Notes: generated by a model from the letters alone, not told the origin. Numbered from the stretch's first letter, positions 46,245-55,678 are shown. The stretch: 64,000 nucleotides of DNA from Paenimyroides aestuarii (GCF_024628805.1 NZ_CP102382.1:1302001-1366000); one strand, 5' to 3'. Made by a program: numbers and translations.

Positions 46245-46771
46245 AAAATATTGTATATTTAATTTTTATAGCAATTATAGTAAATGGCTGTGTATCTTTA
46301 AAAAAAGAAATCAATGAAGAAAAAATAATTTATGTAGTACCTGATACAGTTCAGCTTTGGTTTAGGAATGTAATTAAATCCCCAAATCTATTAAATAAAG
46401 ATGATGTATATTTTATAATTAGTTCCATGGAAACAGACAACAGTAAAGCCTATAAATTAATGCTTTGTGACTTGGATAATTATATTTTTAATGATAATTA
46501 TTTTGTTAAAAATACAAATAGATATCTATATATTGATGAAAAATTATACCCTCTATTAAGTGATTTAGATCAGGTTTTTTCGGTAAGAGAATGTTGTAAT
46601 GAAGATTTACTAGAAAAACTAAATAGTAAAAGGAAAGTTACCTTATCTAATACTGTTTTTTATGAAAAAGCATATTGGGTAATTTTTGACAATAAATGGG
46701 GGGATATAATAAGAACATCAGACGAATCAAAGGGAGGTTATAGAACAAATTCGCCAAATATTTTAAAGTAA
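46241..46771 (+). CDS. putative immunity lipoprotein E
   Basis: The 176-residue product has the signal MKNIVYLIFIAIIVNG then Cys. The mature domain (VVPDTVQLWFRNVIKSPNLL, DDVYFIISSMETDNSKAYKL) has no recognised family. It is coupled to the toxin tip by an ATGA overlap. It ends 14 bp before the IS1182-family element that bounds the array. Confidence 0.65.
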   Translation: MKNIVYLIFIAIIVNGCVSLKKEINEEKIIYVVPDTVQLWFRNVIKSPNLLNKDDVYFIISSMETDNSKAYKLMLCDLDNYIFNDNYFVKNTNRYLYIDEKLYPLLSDLDQVFSVRECCNEDLLEKLNSKRKVTLSNTVFYEKAYWVIFDNKWGDIIRTSDESKGGYRTNSPNILK

Positions 46772-46784
46772 AAAAAAGCCCGAT

Positions 46785-48572
46785 GAGGCTGTCCAAAAAG
46801 TTTGGGCAGCCCTTTTTTTGTTGTGTTTTCTCTAAAAAATTCGTATTTTAGAGTTGAACAAAAAACCCAACTATGGCTAAGGTAACATTTAAAAATCAAA
46901 CAGGCAACTCTCCAGAACTTTTCCCTATCAATATTTTTGATTTGATTCCAGAAGACCACCCCGTTCGGTTGGTGGATTCGGTGGTTAATCAATTGGATAT
47001 CAGCGATATTACAAATCTTTACTTAGGCGGAGGTTGCTCTGCATATCATCCGAGAATGATGATTAAAGTGTTGTTTTACAGCTATTTGTCAAACGTTTAT
47101 TCGTGTAGAAAAATCGCCAAAGCCCTTACCGAAAACATCCATTTTATGTACATTTCGGGAAATTCTACGCCAAATTTTAGAACCATCAACGAATTTAGAG
47201 GGAAAATTTTGAAGGATAAAATCAAAGATTTGTTTGCCGAAGTGGTGAAAATGCTGGTAGAATTGGGCTACATCAGCCTTGATGTTCAGTATATTGACGG
47301 CACAAAAATAAAGGCAAAATCCAATAAATACACCTTCGTTTGGCGGGGTTCTGTGGAAAAGTACAAAGAAAAATTAGAAGTTAAAATCAATACGATTCTT
47401 TCAGATATTGAAAACAGTATTCAATCAGATAATCAAGAACTTAACAAGGAAGAACTGCCCAAAAAAATCAATTCCGAAGAACTAAAAGAGAAGTTATCTG
47501 AATTGAACAAAAAACTAAAAGAACCTACCAAAAAACAGGCAAAAGAGCTACAAAAACTTCAGGATGAGCATCTTCCAAAATTAGAAAAATACGAAAAAGA
47601 CTTGGAAACTTTAGGCGATAGGAATTCTTACAGCAAAACCGACCCCGACGCTACTTTTATGCGGATGAAGGAAGATCACATGAAAAACGGACAGCTTAAA
47701 CCGACTTATAATACGCAGATTTCAACTGAAAATCAGTTTATTACCCACGTCTCTATCCATCAAAAACCTGGTGACACCACCACTTTAGAATCTCATTTGG
47801 AAGGTTTTGAAAATGCTTACAAAAAACAAAGCAAAGAAGTGGTTGCCGATGCGGGATACGGAAGCGAAGAAAATTACTAAATGCTTGAAAATAAAAACGT
47901 TACAGCGTATGTGAAGTATAATTATTTTCATGCAGAACAGAAAAAGAAGATGGAAAACAATCCGTTTTTGGTTCAGAATTTATTCTATAACCAAGAACAA
48001 GATTTTTACGTTTGTCCGATGGGTCAACGAATGGAAAATGTTGGCAAAGGCAAACGAATATCGAGCAACGGGTACGAATCGCAAGTGTCTTATTATCAAG
48101 CTAAAAACTGCAACAATTGTCCGCTTCGAGGGGAATGTTTCAATGCGAAAGGCAACCGAAAAATAGAAGTCAATCACCGTTTGAATGAGCTTAAAGAAAA
48201 AGCGAGAAATTTATTGACGAGCGAGAAAGGGCTGGAACACCGAAGCAAACGCCCGATAGAAGTAGAAGCTGTCTTTGGTCAACTTAAAAGTAATAATAAA
48301 TTTAACAGATTTACATTCAAAGGATTAGAAAAAGTAGAATTAGAATTTCTACTGATGGCTCTTGGGCATAATTTTAGAAAAATGGTGGCAGTAGCAGTTG
48401 AGGGAAGAAAAACGGTATTCAAACGCCGTATTTTTGGTTCTAAACTTGTCATTTTTGTCGAATTTAGATGCTATCAGCGGTCTTTATTTCAAGAAAAGCA
48501 AAAAATTAACTTTATTGATGATGTTGAAAAGTTAGTAGTATAAAAAAGAGGCTATCCTTTTTGGACAGCCTC
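46785..48572 (+). mobile_element. IS1182-family insertion sequence, copy 1 (inactive)
   Basis: The element is 1788 bp, bounded by 16-bp terminal inverted repeats GAGGCTGTCCAAAAAG (46785-46800 and complement 48557-48572). It has exactly the same length as the inverted copy at 49781. No clear target duplication is visible (flanks CCCGAT and TTTTAT). Its transposase frame carries a nonsense codon. Confidence 0.9.
46873..48543 (+). pseudogene. IS1182-family transposase with nonsense mutation
   Basis: It encodes 556 codons but has a TAA at 47878-47880 where copy 2 has GAA (Glu). The N-terminal half (335 codons) and C-terminal half (220 codons from 47881) are otherwise collinear with copy 2. DDE features include [20 protein letters not shown] and [14 protein letters not shown] before the stop, and RPIEVEAVFGQLKSN after it. 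The last about 50 codons, from FRKMVA onward, differ completely from copy 2, so the two copies are mosaics rather than simple duplicates. Confidence 0.88.
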
Positions 48573-48714
48573 TTTTATACAGCGTTTCCATTAATAAACC
48601 ATCAAAAATACTCAAAAAATTAAAAAGAAATTTTTAGCTTTTTTTTGTTTTATTTAACAAGGTGTTAATTATTTTGTTATATTTACAATCTAACTAATTA
48701 AAAATATAGAAATT

Positions 48715-49771
48715 ATGACAAAATTAAGCAAAATTTTGTGGGGGGGGGGTAATAGGACTAACCCTTACGGCATGTACAACCGACACAATTGTTGACGATT
48801 TGGATCAGCAAAATGCTGAAACAGGTTCGCAATACCAAACTAATAGTTATAATCCTAATAATCCGGGGTATTATAATCCAGGATCTGGAATTCCAGCAAT
48901 AGTAGGTGATAATTATTATTCTCCGTGGGATATTAAACACCGTAATGATGTTATACCAACTTATACAATATCGAATCATACAGCTGGTGAGGGTTATAGT
49001 ATTTTTGAGTTACATTTAACCCCTTATATTGGTGTGGCATACTATGATGGTGTTAATGACGGTCAATATCATGATGCTTACCAAGCATCACTAAACCCAC
49101 CTGGGTTAGTAGCCGATTTTACAAACGGCAACTATCCCAACCTATACCAAAACGGTAATGAAATTGGTGAATTAATTGCGGCAGAACCTATTATTTTAGA
49201 CGGTTCTTCTATAAATCATTCCGAAGTATCTATAAGCTCTTATGCAGATCATTGTCCAGTGAATCCTCACACCCCAGGGTCAAGTCCAGGTTGGAATCCC
49301 GAAAACCGTTTTTTTGATATTTCGAATAATGCCACACCTCAAGAACAAGCGGTTTTAGCGCGTTATGGCAAAGTGTTTTTTTATGAATATACAATAATAT
49401 TAAAATCAAACGGAAGTGTTGTGGGCAATGGCTTTATTCAGGTGCAAAACAAAACAATTCAAGATCCGTCGGTTTATACTTATTGGGAGGACACATTTGT
49501 AACCAATGCTTTTGTTCCTGGTAAAGGAAACGTTGGTAAATTGCGTTATTACCATGAAACTGATCCTTCAATTGCACCATCACCTTTTACATTTTGGGTG
49601 CAGAATGGCGGTCCTGGTACTTGGTGCGATTCCCGCGAGGTGGACTATGAATTTGAGTGGTCTCATGAAGAATATTTCTTTGGTTACCCATCGCATAAAA
49701 TTAATTTATATATGGGAATGGGTGCCAATTTATGGATGACATCTGGTCATGTTATATCTATAGGCTTATAA
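48715..49771 (+). pseudogene. lipoprotein with G10 tract in the signal peptide, out of frame (phase-variable candidate)
   Basis: The ATG at 48715 begins MTKLSKILW, then a run of ten G (48740-48749). In the sequence as given the frame fails after the tract. With nine G it would read LWGGVIGLTLTA then Cys-TTDTIVDD, a textbook lipoprotein signal, and join the open frame that continues to 49771 for about 351 residues. The mature part (YNPNNPGYYNPGSGIPAIVG ... HKINLYMGMGANLWMTSG) matches no family I know. It lies between two inverted IS1182-family elements. Confidence 0.65.
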
Positions 49772-49780
49772 AAAAATAAT

Positions 49781-51568
49781 GAGGCTGTCCAAAAAGGGCA
49801 GTCTTTTTTTTATGCGGCTAATTTTTGATAGTGAAAATTTTGATGATTATTTTTAGTTGAAGAAAATTCTTGATGCTTAAAAATGAAAATTTCAATTTCA
49901 AAAATCATTTTTGAACCTCGTTTTGCGGTTTTTACAACAATTTTCTTAGAAGTCGCTCCTTTAGCCACCATTTTTCTAAAATTATGTCCAAGAGCCATCA
50001 GTAGAAATTCTAATTCTACTTTTTCTAATCCTTTGAATGTAAATCTGTTAAATTTATTATTGCTTTTGAGTTGACCAAAGACAGCTTCTACTTCTATCGG
50101 GCGTTTGCTTCGGTGTTTTAAACCTTCTTCGCTAGTTAATAATGTTTTAGCCTTGTGTTTTAATTCATTTAATCGGTGGTTGACTTCTATTTTTCGGTTG
50201 CCTTTTGCATTGAAACATTCCCCTCGAAGCGGACAATTGTTGCAGTTTTTAGCTTGATAATAAGACACTTGCGATTCGTATCCGTTGCTCGAAATTCGTT
50301 TGCCTTTGCCTATATTTTCCATTCGTTGACCCATCGGACAAACGTAAAAATCTTGTTCTTGGTTATAGAATAAATTCTGAACCAAAAACGGATTGTTTTC
50401 CATCTTCTTTTTCTGTTCTGCATGAAAATAATTATACTTCACATACGCTGTAACGCTCTTATTTTCAAGCATTTCGTAATTCTCCTCACTTCCGTATCCT
50501 GCATCGGCAACCACTTCTTTGCTTTGTTTTTTGTAAGCATTTTCAAAACCTTCCAAATGAGATTCTAAAGTGGTGGTGTCACCAGGTTTTTGATGGATAG
50601 AGATGTGTGTAATAAACTGGTTTTCAGTTGAAATCTGCGTATTATAAGCCGGTTTAAGCTGTCCGTTTTTCATGTGATCTTCCTTCATCCGCATAAAAGT
50701 AGCGTCGGGGTCGGTTTTGCTGTAAGAATTCCTATCGCCTAAAGTTTCTAGGTCTTTTTCGTATTTTTCTAATTTTGGAAGATGCTCATCCTGAAGTTTT
50801 TGTAGCTCTTTTGCCTGTTTTTTGGTAGGTTCTTTTAGTTTTTTGTTCAATTCAGATAACTTCTCTTTTAGTTCTTCGGAATTGATTTTTTTGGGCAGTT
50901 CTTCCTTGTTAAGTTCTTGATTATCTGATTGAATACTGTTTTCAATATCTGAAAGAATCGTATTGATTTTAACTTCTAATTTTTCTTTGTACTTTTCCAC
51001 AGAACCCCGCCAAACGAAGGTGTATTTATTGGATTTTGCCTCTATTTTTGTGCCGTCAATATACTGAATATCAAGGCTGATGTAGCCCAATTCTACCAGC
51101 ATTTTCACCACTTCGGCAAACAAATCTTTGATTTTCTCCTTCAAAATTTTCCCTCTAAATTCGTTGATGGTTCTAAAATTTGGCGTAGAATTTCCCGAAA
51201 TGTACATAAAATGAATGTTTTCGGTAAGGGCTTTGGCGATTTTTCTACACGAATAAATGTTGGACAAATAGCTGTAAAACAACACTTTAATCATCATTCT
51301 CGGATGATATGCAGAGCAACCTCCGCCTAAGTAAAGATTTGTAATATCGCTGATATCCAATTGATTAACCACCGAATCCACCAACCGAACGGGGTGGTCT
51401 TCTGGAATCAAATCAAAAATATTGATAGGGAAAAGTTCTGGAGAGTTGCCTGTTTGATTTTTAAATGTTACCTTAGCCATAGTTGGGTTTTTTGTTCAAC
51501 TCTAAAATACGAATTTTTTAGAGAAAACACAACAAAAAAAGGGCTGCCCAAACTTTTTGGACAGCCTC
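49781..51568 (-). mobile_element. IS1182-family insertion sequence, copy 2 (intact)
   Basis: 1788 bp with the same GAGGCTGTCCAAAAAG termini, in opposite orientation to copy 1. Together they frame a 1.2-kb segment as a composite-transposon-like unit (46785-51568). The right end lies 28 bp from the next gene's ATG. Confidence 0.92.
49810..51480 (-). CDS. IS1182-family transposase
   Basis: Intact 556-residue DDE transposase. The N-terminal domain ([37 protein letters not shown]) binds the ends. Catalytic-region motifs are [35 protein letters not shown] and PIEVEAVFGQLKSN. A zinc-ribbon-like CPMGQR...CNNCPLRGECF lies near 400-455. The variable last 50 residues (KGATSKKIVVKTAKRGSKM...) differ from copy 1. 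Confidence 0.93.
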   Translation of the reverse strand: MAKVTFKNQTGNSPELFPINIFDLIPEDHPVRLVDSVVNQLDISDITNLYLGGGCSAYHPRMMIKVLFYSYLSNIYSCRKIAKALTENIHFMYISGNSTPNFRTINEFRGKILKEKIKDLFAEVVKMLVELGYISLDIQYIDGTKIEAKSNKYTFVWRGSVEKYKEKLEVKINTILSDIENSIQSDNQELNKEELPKKINSEELKEKLSELNKKLKEPTKKQAKELQKLQDEHLPKLEKYEKDLETLGDRNSYSKTDPDATFMRMKEDHMKNGQLKPAYNTQISTENQFITHISIHQKPGDTTTLESHLEGFENAYKKQSKEVVADAGYGSEENYEMLENKSVTAYVKYNYFHAEQKKKMENNPFLVQNLFYNQEQDFYVCPMGQRMENIGKGKRISSNGYESQVSYYQAKNCNNCPLRGECFNAKGNRKIEVNHRLNELKHKAKTLLTSEEGLKHRSKRPIEVEAVFGQLKSNNKFNRFTFKGLEKVELEFLLMALGHNFRKMVAKGATSKKIVVKTAKRGSKMIFEIEIFIFKHQEFSSTKNNHQNFHYQKLAA

Positions 51569-51596
51569 ATTTGTTATTTAATTTAAAAATGCTAGT

Positions 51597-52667
51597 ATGA
51601 AAAAAATACTATTCACAATAATACTGTTTGTTTATAGTTGTTATATAGATGGCCAAGTTTTATACACCGAAAACTTTGATAACTACACATTAGGAAATGT
51701 TGCAACAGATTTTTCTGGTCAGACGCCTGGTCAAGGCGGATGGCATACTTTATTTGGCTCATTGAACACAAATGCTACAGCAGCAAATTTTCAAATAGAA
51801 AACGAAACCAATAAAGGAAAAGTGTTAACCATTATAACTGGACCGGTAGGTAGCCATGGTAGTAACAGAATGTTCAAAAAAGATTTTGATGTGCTTTGGA
51901 ACCAGCGTACGCAAGGGAATAATGTATTGAAGTTTGAAATTGAAATATTTGTACCAAACTATCCGGGTAATCCTTCAATCCCTTTTGCGGTAGTTAGCAC
52001 AATAATTCTTTATACCACAAAACCAAAAATTTTGGCTGGGTTTCTTTATAATCATTTTGACGGGCTTTTAAGGGGTGTAAGCTCAAATGGATTAGTATCG
52101 TACTCTCCGTTTCATTTGACCCCAACTAATAATTTTTTGTATATACCTGATAGCCAATGGTATCAACTGTTTTTTTTTATTGATTATGATAATAACAAAG
52201 CGTATGTTGAGATACCTAAATTGGGAATTGTAAAAAAAGTAGATGTTTTTGATAAGCTAACCTCACCAGATACGATGAGTAATTATCCGCCAACCGAACT
52301 AAATCTTGATATAGGAAAAAATATAGATGCTGTTCAAGAACAACCTTCCTTTTTAAAATTTGATAATATCAAAATAACGGCATTAAAAAGCGTGCCACCA
52401 CACTTGTTAACTGCAGAGAATTTCTTGGCAGAAAATTTTAATTTATATCCCAACCCAGCAAACAGTGTCGTAAACATCACAAACGCCGAAAATATGCAGG
52501 TACAGCAAATCACGGTGTATGATGTTGCAGGGAAACAGTTAAGTACCCAAAACTACAACAACGAAACCGAAATACAATTCAACGTAGAACACTTAGCAAG
52601 CGGCACGTATATGCTGCATTTGCAAACCAACCAAGGCACAGCGGTTAAAAAACTGGTGAAGAAATAG
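51597..52667 (+). CDS. T9SS cargo protein, unknown function (paralogue 1)
   Basis: The 356-residue protein has a signal peptide (MKKILFTIILFVYSCYIDGQ). The region VLYTENFDNYTLGNVATD...TPGQGGWHTLFG and a beta-rich domain suggest a concanavalin/LamG-like sandwich. The C-terminal type A sorting domain has FNLYPNPANSVVNI, ITVYDVAGKQLST and SGTYMLHLQT. Type IX secretion would place it on the surface or outside. Its ATG is 28 bp from IS copy 2, so its original promoter is likely lost or supplied by the IS. Confidence 0.8.
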   Translation: MKKILFTIILFVYSCYIDGQVLYTENFDNYTLGNVATDFSGQTPGQGGWHTLFGSLNTNATAANFQIENETNKGKVLTIITGPVGSHGSNRMFKKDFDVLWNQRTQGNNVLKFEIEIFVPNYPGNPSIPFAVVSTIILYTTKPKILAGFLYNHFDGLLRGVSSNGLVSYSPFHLTPTNNFLYIPDSQWYQLFFFIDYDNNKAYVEIPKLGIVKKVDVFDKLTSPDTMSNYPPTELNLDIGKNIDAVQEQPSFLKFDNIKITALKSVPPHLLTAENFLAENFNLYPNPANSVVNITNAENMQVQQITVYDVAGKQLSTQNYNNETEIQFNVEHLASGTYMLHLQTNQGTAVKKLVKK

Positions 52668-52760
52668 TTTTGTTTTTCTGTATAATGTATTTTGTATTGC
52701 TGTAGAATGTAAAATAAATTTTTGTAAAAATAGCAATCTGTACTCGAGTAACTTTAAAAA

Positions 52761-52829
52761 AACTTTGCCAAAGTTTGGAACTTTGGCAAAGATTAAAAAC
52801 ACTCAGAGCAGCCAATTTGTATTGGTTTC
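52761..52829. repeat. REP-like palindromic repeat, copy 2
   Basis: The same 29-bp palindrome (52763-52791) and tail as 14882-14950. It lies between the two T9SS paralogues. Confidence 0.75.
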
Positions 52830-52902
52830 TTTTTTTGGGTTATCATAAAAAAATGTAAAATGATTGCGTATATTTACATAAGTAACTGTTAAAATATTCT
52901 TT

Positions 52903-53961
52903 ATGAAAAAGATTTTAATTATTGGCACTCTTTTACTATACCACACATTATTAACCGCTCAAGTATTGTATAATGAAACCTTTGACAGTTACAACTGGGG
53001 TAATGTAGGTACCGACCCCACGGGTCAAATACCAGGGCAAGGCGGTTGGTTAACAGAAGGTGTGTTCGCACAACACAACAGTGTTTTTACCATAGTAAAC
53101 GAAACCAACAGGGGCAAGGTATTAGATTTTACTACGCCTTACTCTATGGTTCAAGGGCGTTATTTATTAATTAAACCCCATTTGAATACGTTAATTGACA
53201 ACCGCACCGCAGGCAACGATGTCATTAAAATAGAAATAGATTATTTTACAGGTAATAAAATTCCAGGTGCACACGCTATAAGTAATATAAGATTGTTGTT
53301 AAAAGACATGTCGCTTTACCAACCACAAGATGAATTTATATTTATACAACTTAGTAAGGATGATGGTACTTTTAACGCGGCTACAGATAGAGACAATCCT
53401 TACAATAGCCAAATTTTTGCGCAATATTCTAATTTTCCGTTTAATACTTGGGTAACGCTTATTATGTATTTAGATTATACCAACAATAAAATTTATATGC
53501 ATATACCACAATTTAACAAGGTTTCCAGCAGTGGCTTGGTAACCAACCCTACATCAACCAAGTTAATGCAAGATTATAAGTTAGAACGTTTGGTGTTGGA
53601 AACTTTTATTGGTAACAGTACTATTAACAGATATTCTTCACAAAGATACGATAACATCAAAATTACGGCAATGAGTGTGGTGCCCCCAGAGGTAATTGCG
53701 TTGAGTACTATCGAGCAGTTAGCTTCAAAATTTAATCTATACCCTAACCCGGCAAGCAGCGTTGTAAACATCACCAACACCGAAAATATGCAGATACAGC
53801 AAATCACGGTGTATGATGTGGCAGGCAAACAATTAAGCACCCAAACCTACAACAACGAAACCGACATACAATTAAACGTAGAACATTTAGCAAGTGGCAC
53901 GTATATGCTGCATTTGCAAACCCATCAAGGCACAGCGGTTAAAAAACTGGTGAAAAAGTAG
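52903..53961 (+). CDS. T9SS cargo protein, unknown function (paralogue 2)
   Basis: The 352-residue paralogue of the preceding gene has the signal MKKILIIGTLLLYHTLLTAQ, the matching VLYNETFDSYNWGNVGTD...IPGQGGW motif, and a nearly identical sorting domain (FNLYPNPASSVVNITNTENM). The sorting tails are much more alike than the mature domains, suggesting diversification after tandem duplication or gene conversion of the tail. Confidence 0.8.
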   Translation: MKKILIIGTLLLYHTLLTAQVLYNETFDSYNWGNVGTDPTGQIPGQGGWLTEGVFAQHNSVFTIVNETNRGKVLDFTTPYSMVQGRYLLIKPHLNTLIDNRTAGNDVIKIEIDYFTGNKIPGAHAISNIRLLLKDMSLYQPQDEFIFIQLSKDDGTFNAATDRDNPYNSQIFAQYSNFPFNTWVTLIMYLDYTNNKIYMHIPQFNKVSSSGLVTNPTSTKLMQDYKLERLVLETFIGNSTINRYSSQRYDNIKITAMSVVPPEVIALSTIEQLASKFNLYPNPASSVVNITNTENMQIQQITVYDVAGKQLSTQTYNNETDIQLNVEHLASGTYMLHLQTHQGTAVKKLVKK

Positions 53962-53983
53962 TTTTTTTCTGTAGCTTTAAAAC

Positions 53984-54006
53984 AACTTTGGCAAAGATTA
54001 AAAACC
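53984..54006. repeat. REP-like repeat, half copy
   Basis: Only the right arm and start of the tail (AACTTTGGCAAAGATTAAAA) of the palindrome seen at 14882 and 52761. Confidence 0.55.
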
Positions 54007-54048
54007 GTATCGCATTGGTGTTTAAGTAATTTTTTTGATGTACAAACC

Positions 54049-54088
54049 AACTCCTTTCTTGTTTATTTAGAAAGGAGTTTTATATTTG
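54049..54088 (+). promoter_or_regulatory. terminator hairpin followed by -7 box
   Basis: AACTCCTTTCT (54049-54059) and AGAAAGGAGTT (54069-54079) form an 11-bp stem. TATATTTG at 54081-54088 follows and probably drives the lipoprotein gene at 54112. Confidence 0.6.
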
Positions 54089-54111
54089 CACCAAATTTAG
54101 AAAATATACTT

Positions 54112-54822
54112 ATGAAAAAATTAATGCTTTCGCTACTGCTATTAGCTGGTTTTGCATTTACTTCTTGTGAAAAAGATCAGGAAGAAGAAGCAACAACAAC
54201 TGCTGTTTATCTTCCTGAAAAAATATATGGCGAGAGCGGACCTGTCACTTTTAACTACGACTCTCAAAACAGAATCACGCAGGTGAAAGAAGGCGGTACG
54301 CACTATTCCATTACTACCACTATAAACTATACCGGTGATGCAGTAACTTCGGCAAAAGTAGAAGAAGTAACCACTGAAAATACCTATACAACCAATTACA
54401 GCTTTACATATCAAGGAAATAATGTAATGATTTCTTATGGCGATGATACAGAGCCTACAGATGCTTTTACAATTGATGACAAAGGTAGGCTAATAACCTA
54501 TGAGGGTGGATCGATTTCTTATGATGTTGCAGGAAATATAAAGAAAGTAAACAATCCTTTCGATGAATATGCGTTTGAATACGACACAAAAAACGGTGTG
54601 TTTAAAAATGTAAAAACACCACATTGGTTGTATATGTATCTGTTTGAAGAGCACTCTTTATATTTGGTTAACAATTGTGTAAAAATCGACTATAAAGATT
54701 TGGAATCATCAGAAACCAGCATCCAAACAATTGCTTATGCATACAACAGTGATAATTTTCCCGAAAAAATATTGTTTTCAAACGAAGATTATTACATAAA
54801 AGTGGAATACCTTAAAAAATAA
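54112..54822 (+). CDS. hypothetical lipoprotein, YD-like beta repeats (paralogue 1)
   Basis: The 236-residue protein has the lipoprotein signal MKKLMLSLLLLAGFAFTS then Cys. The mature part has YD-like strands (VTFNYDSQNRITQVKEGG, ITTTINYTGDAVTSAKV, YDVAGNIKKVNN) and the signature FEYDTKNGVFKNVKTPHW. It is paralogous to the genes at 54849 and 63112. The role is unknown. Confidence 0.75.
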   Translation: MKKLMLSLLLLAGFAFTSCEKDQEEEATTTAVYLPEKIYGESGPVTFNYDSQNRITQVKEGGTHYSITTTINYTGDAVTSAKVEEVTTENTYTTNYSFTYQGNNVMISYGDDTEPTDAFTIDDKGRLITYEGGSISYDVAGNIKKVNNPFDEYAFEYDTKNGVFKNVKTPHWLYMYLFEEHSLYLVNNCVKIDYKDLESSETSIQTIAYAYNSDNFPEKILFSNEDYYIKVEYLKK

Positions 54823-54848
54823 TTTTAATTCATTTAATACAAATACCT

Positions 54849-55616
54849 ATGAAAAAAATAGTATTATCAACTTTAGTACTAGCCGGATTAACAGTTACAT
54901 CTTGTAACAACGATGACAACGTAGCAGATAATGCATCAGCAGCTGAATACCTGCCTGCTAAAATGAGTTTAACCATTGATGAAGAATCAAACGGATACGA
55001 TTTTATGTATGATGCTCAAAATAGATTGGTGAAGGTTACTGAAACAGCCGATGTAGATACAGGAAGCTTCAAGTTTTCAAGCAACACCACTTATAGTTTT
55101 GAATATACAGGAAATGAAATTTCTAAAGTGGTTGAAACAGATTATACAAATTTTAATGGCTCTGAAACCAATGCCAACACAGTTTACACATTTGCAAAAT
55201 CAGGCAACACAATTACTTTAAATTATTCGCGCACTTCTAATGGAGAAACAAGCGAAGGAAGTGAAAGCATTCAAATCAACAATCAAGGATATTTATTAAA
55301 CACCGAATGGGAAGTGTACACGTACAATGCTGCAGGAAATTTAACAGAATTAGCGGGCGATGATTACCGAACAGTATATGAATACGACACTAAAAACGGA
55401 TTCTTAAAAAACATCAAAACACCGCGTTGGGTGATGGATTATTTCCTAGATTTTGAATCGTTTTATGTAAATAATGCTACGAAAGTAAGTTATACCGATG
55501 ATGAATCTCCTGAAGATAACGAAGAATACAATGTAACTTATGAATATAACGTCGCAAACTATCCTACAAAAATGATGATTTCGGGTAGTATAATGACCAT
55601 ACAGTACAACAAATAA
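54849..55616 (+). CDS. hypothetical lipoprotein, YD-like beta repeats (paralogue 2)
   Basis: The 255-residue protein has the signal [18 protein letters not shown] then Cys, and the repeats [48 protein letters not shown] and [18 protein letters not shown]. It lies 26 bp after paralogue 1, so they are probably co-transcribed. A terminator follows. Confidence 0.75.
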   Translation: MKKIVLSTLVLAGLTVTSCNNDDNVADNASAAEYLPAKMSLTIDEESNGYDFMYDAQNRLVKVTETADVDTGSFKFSSNTTYSFEYTGNEISKVVETDYTNFNGSETNANTVYTFAKSGNTITLNYSRTSNGETSEGSESIQINNQGYLLNTEWEVYTYNAAGNLTELAGDDYRTVYEYDTKNGFLKNIKTPRWVMDYFLDFESFYVNNATKVSYTDDESPEDNEEYNVTYEYNVANYPTKMMISGSIMTIQYNK

Positions 55617-55621
55617 AGTTC

Positions 55622-55652
55622 AAAAACTTGCCCAATTCGGCAAGTTTTTTTA
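55622..55652 (+). terminator. terminator after the lipoprotein pair
   Basis: AAACTTGCC and GGCAAGTTT form the stem, with a T-run. It lies within the upstream extension of the next frame, which supports the start at 55679. Confidence 0.85.
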
Positions 55653-55678
55653 TTTTGCAGAACATCAACAATACCATC

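Larger units (their letters stand above)
39294..46771 (+). other. array of orphan Rhs C-terminal toxin/immunity cassettes
   Basis: At least five modules (A-E) lie head to tail on the plus strand. Each has a terminator-like hairpin, a short conserved piece of Rhs core DNA without a start codon, a different C-terminal tip and, in four cases, a small lipoprotein gene. The core pieces end at the typical DPxG junction (VDPDGM or SDPSGL). The full-length Rhs gene is not in the window. The array looks like a silent store of tips that can recombine into an expressed rhs gene, mixed with decayed modules. Confidence 0.75.

Noticed and set aside
46785..48572. Programmed recoding of the transposase stop codon at 47878
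   Set aside because: Copy 2 has GAA at this codon and reads through normally, so a simple nonsense mutation explains it better than recoding.
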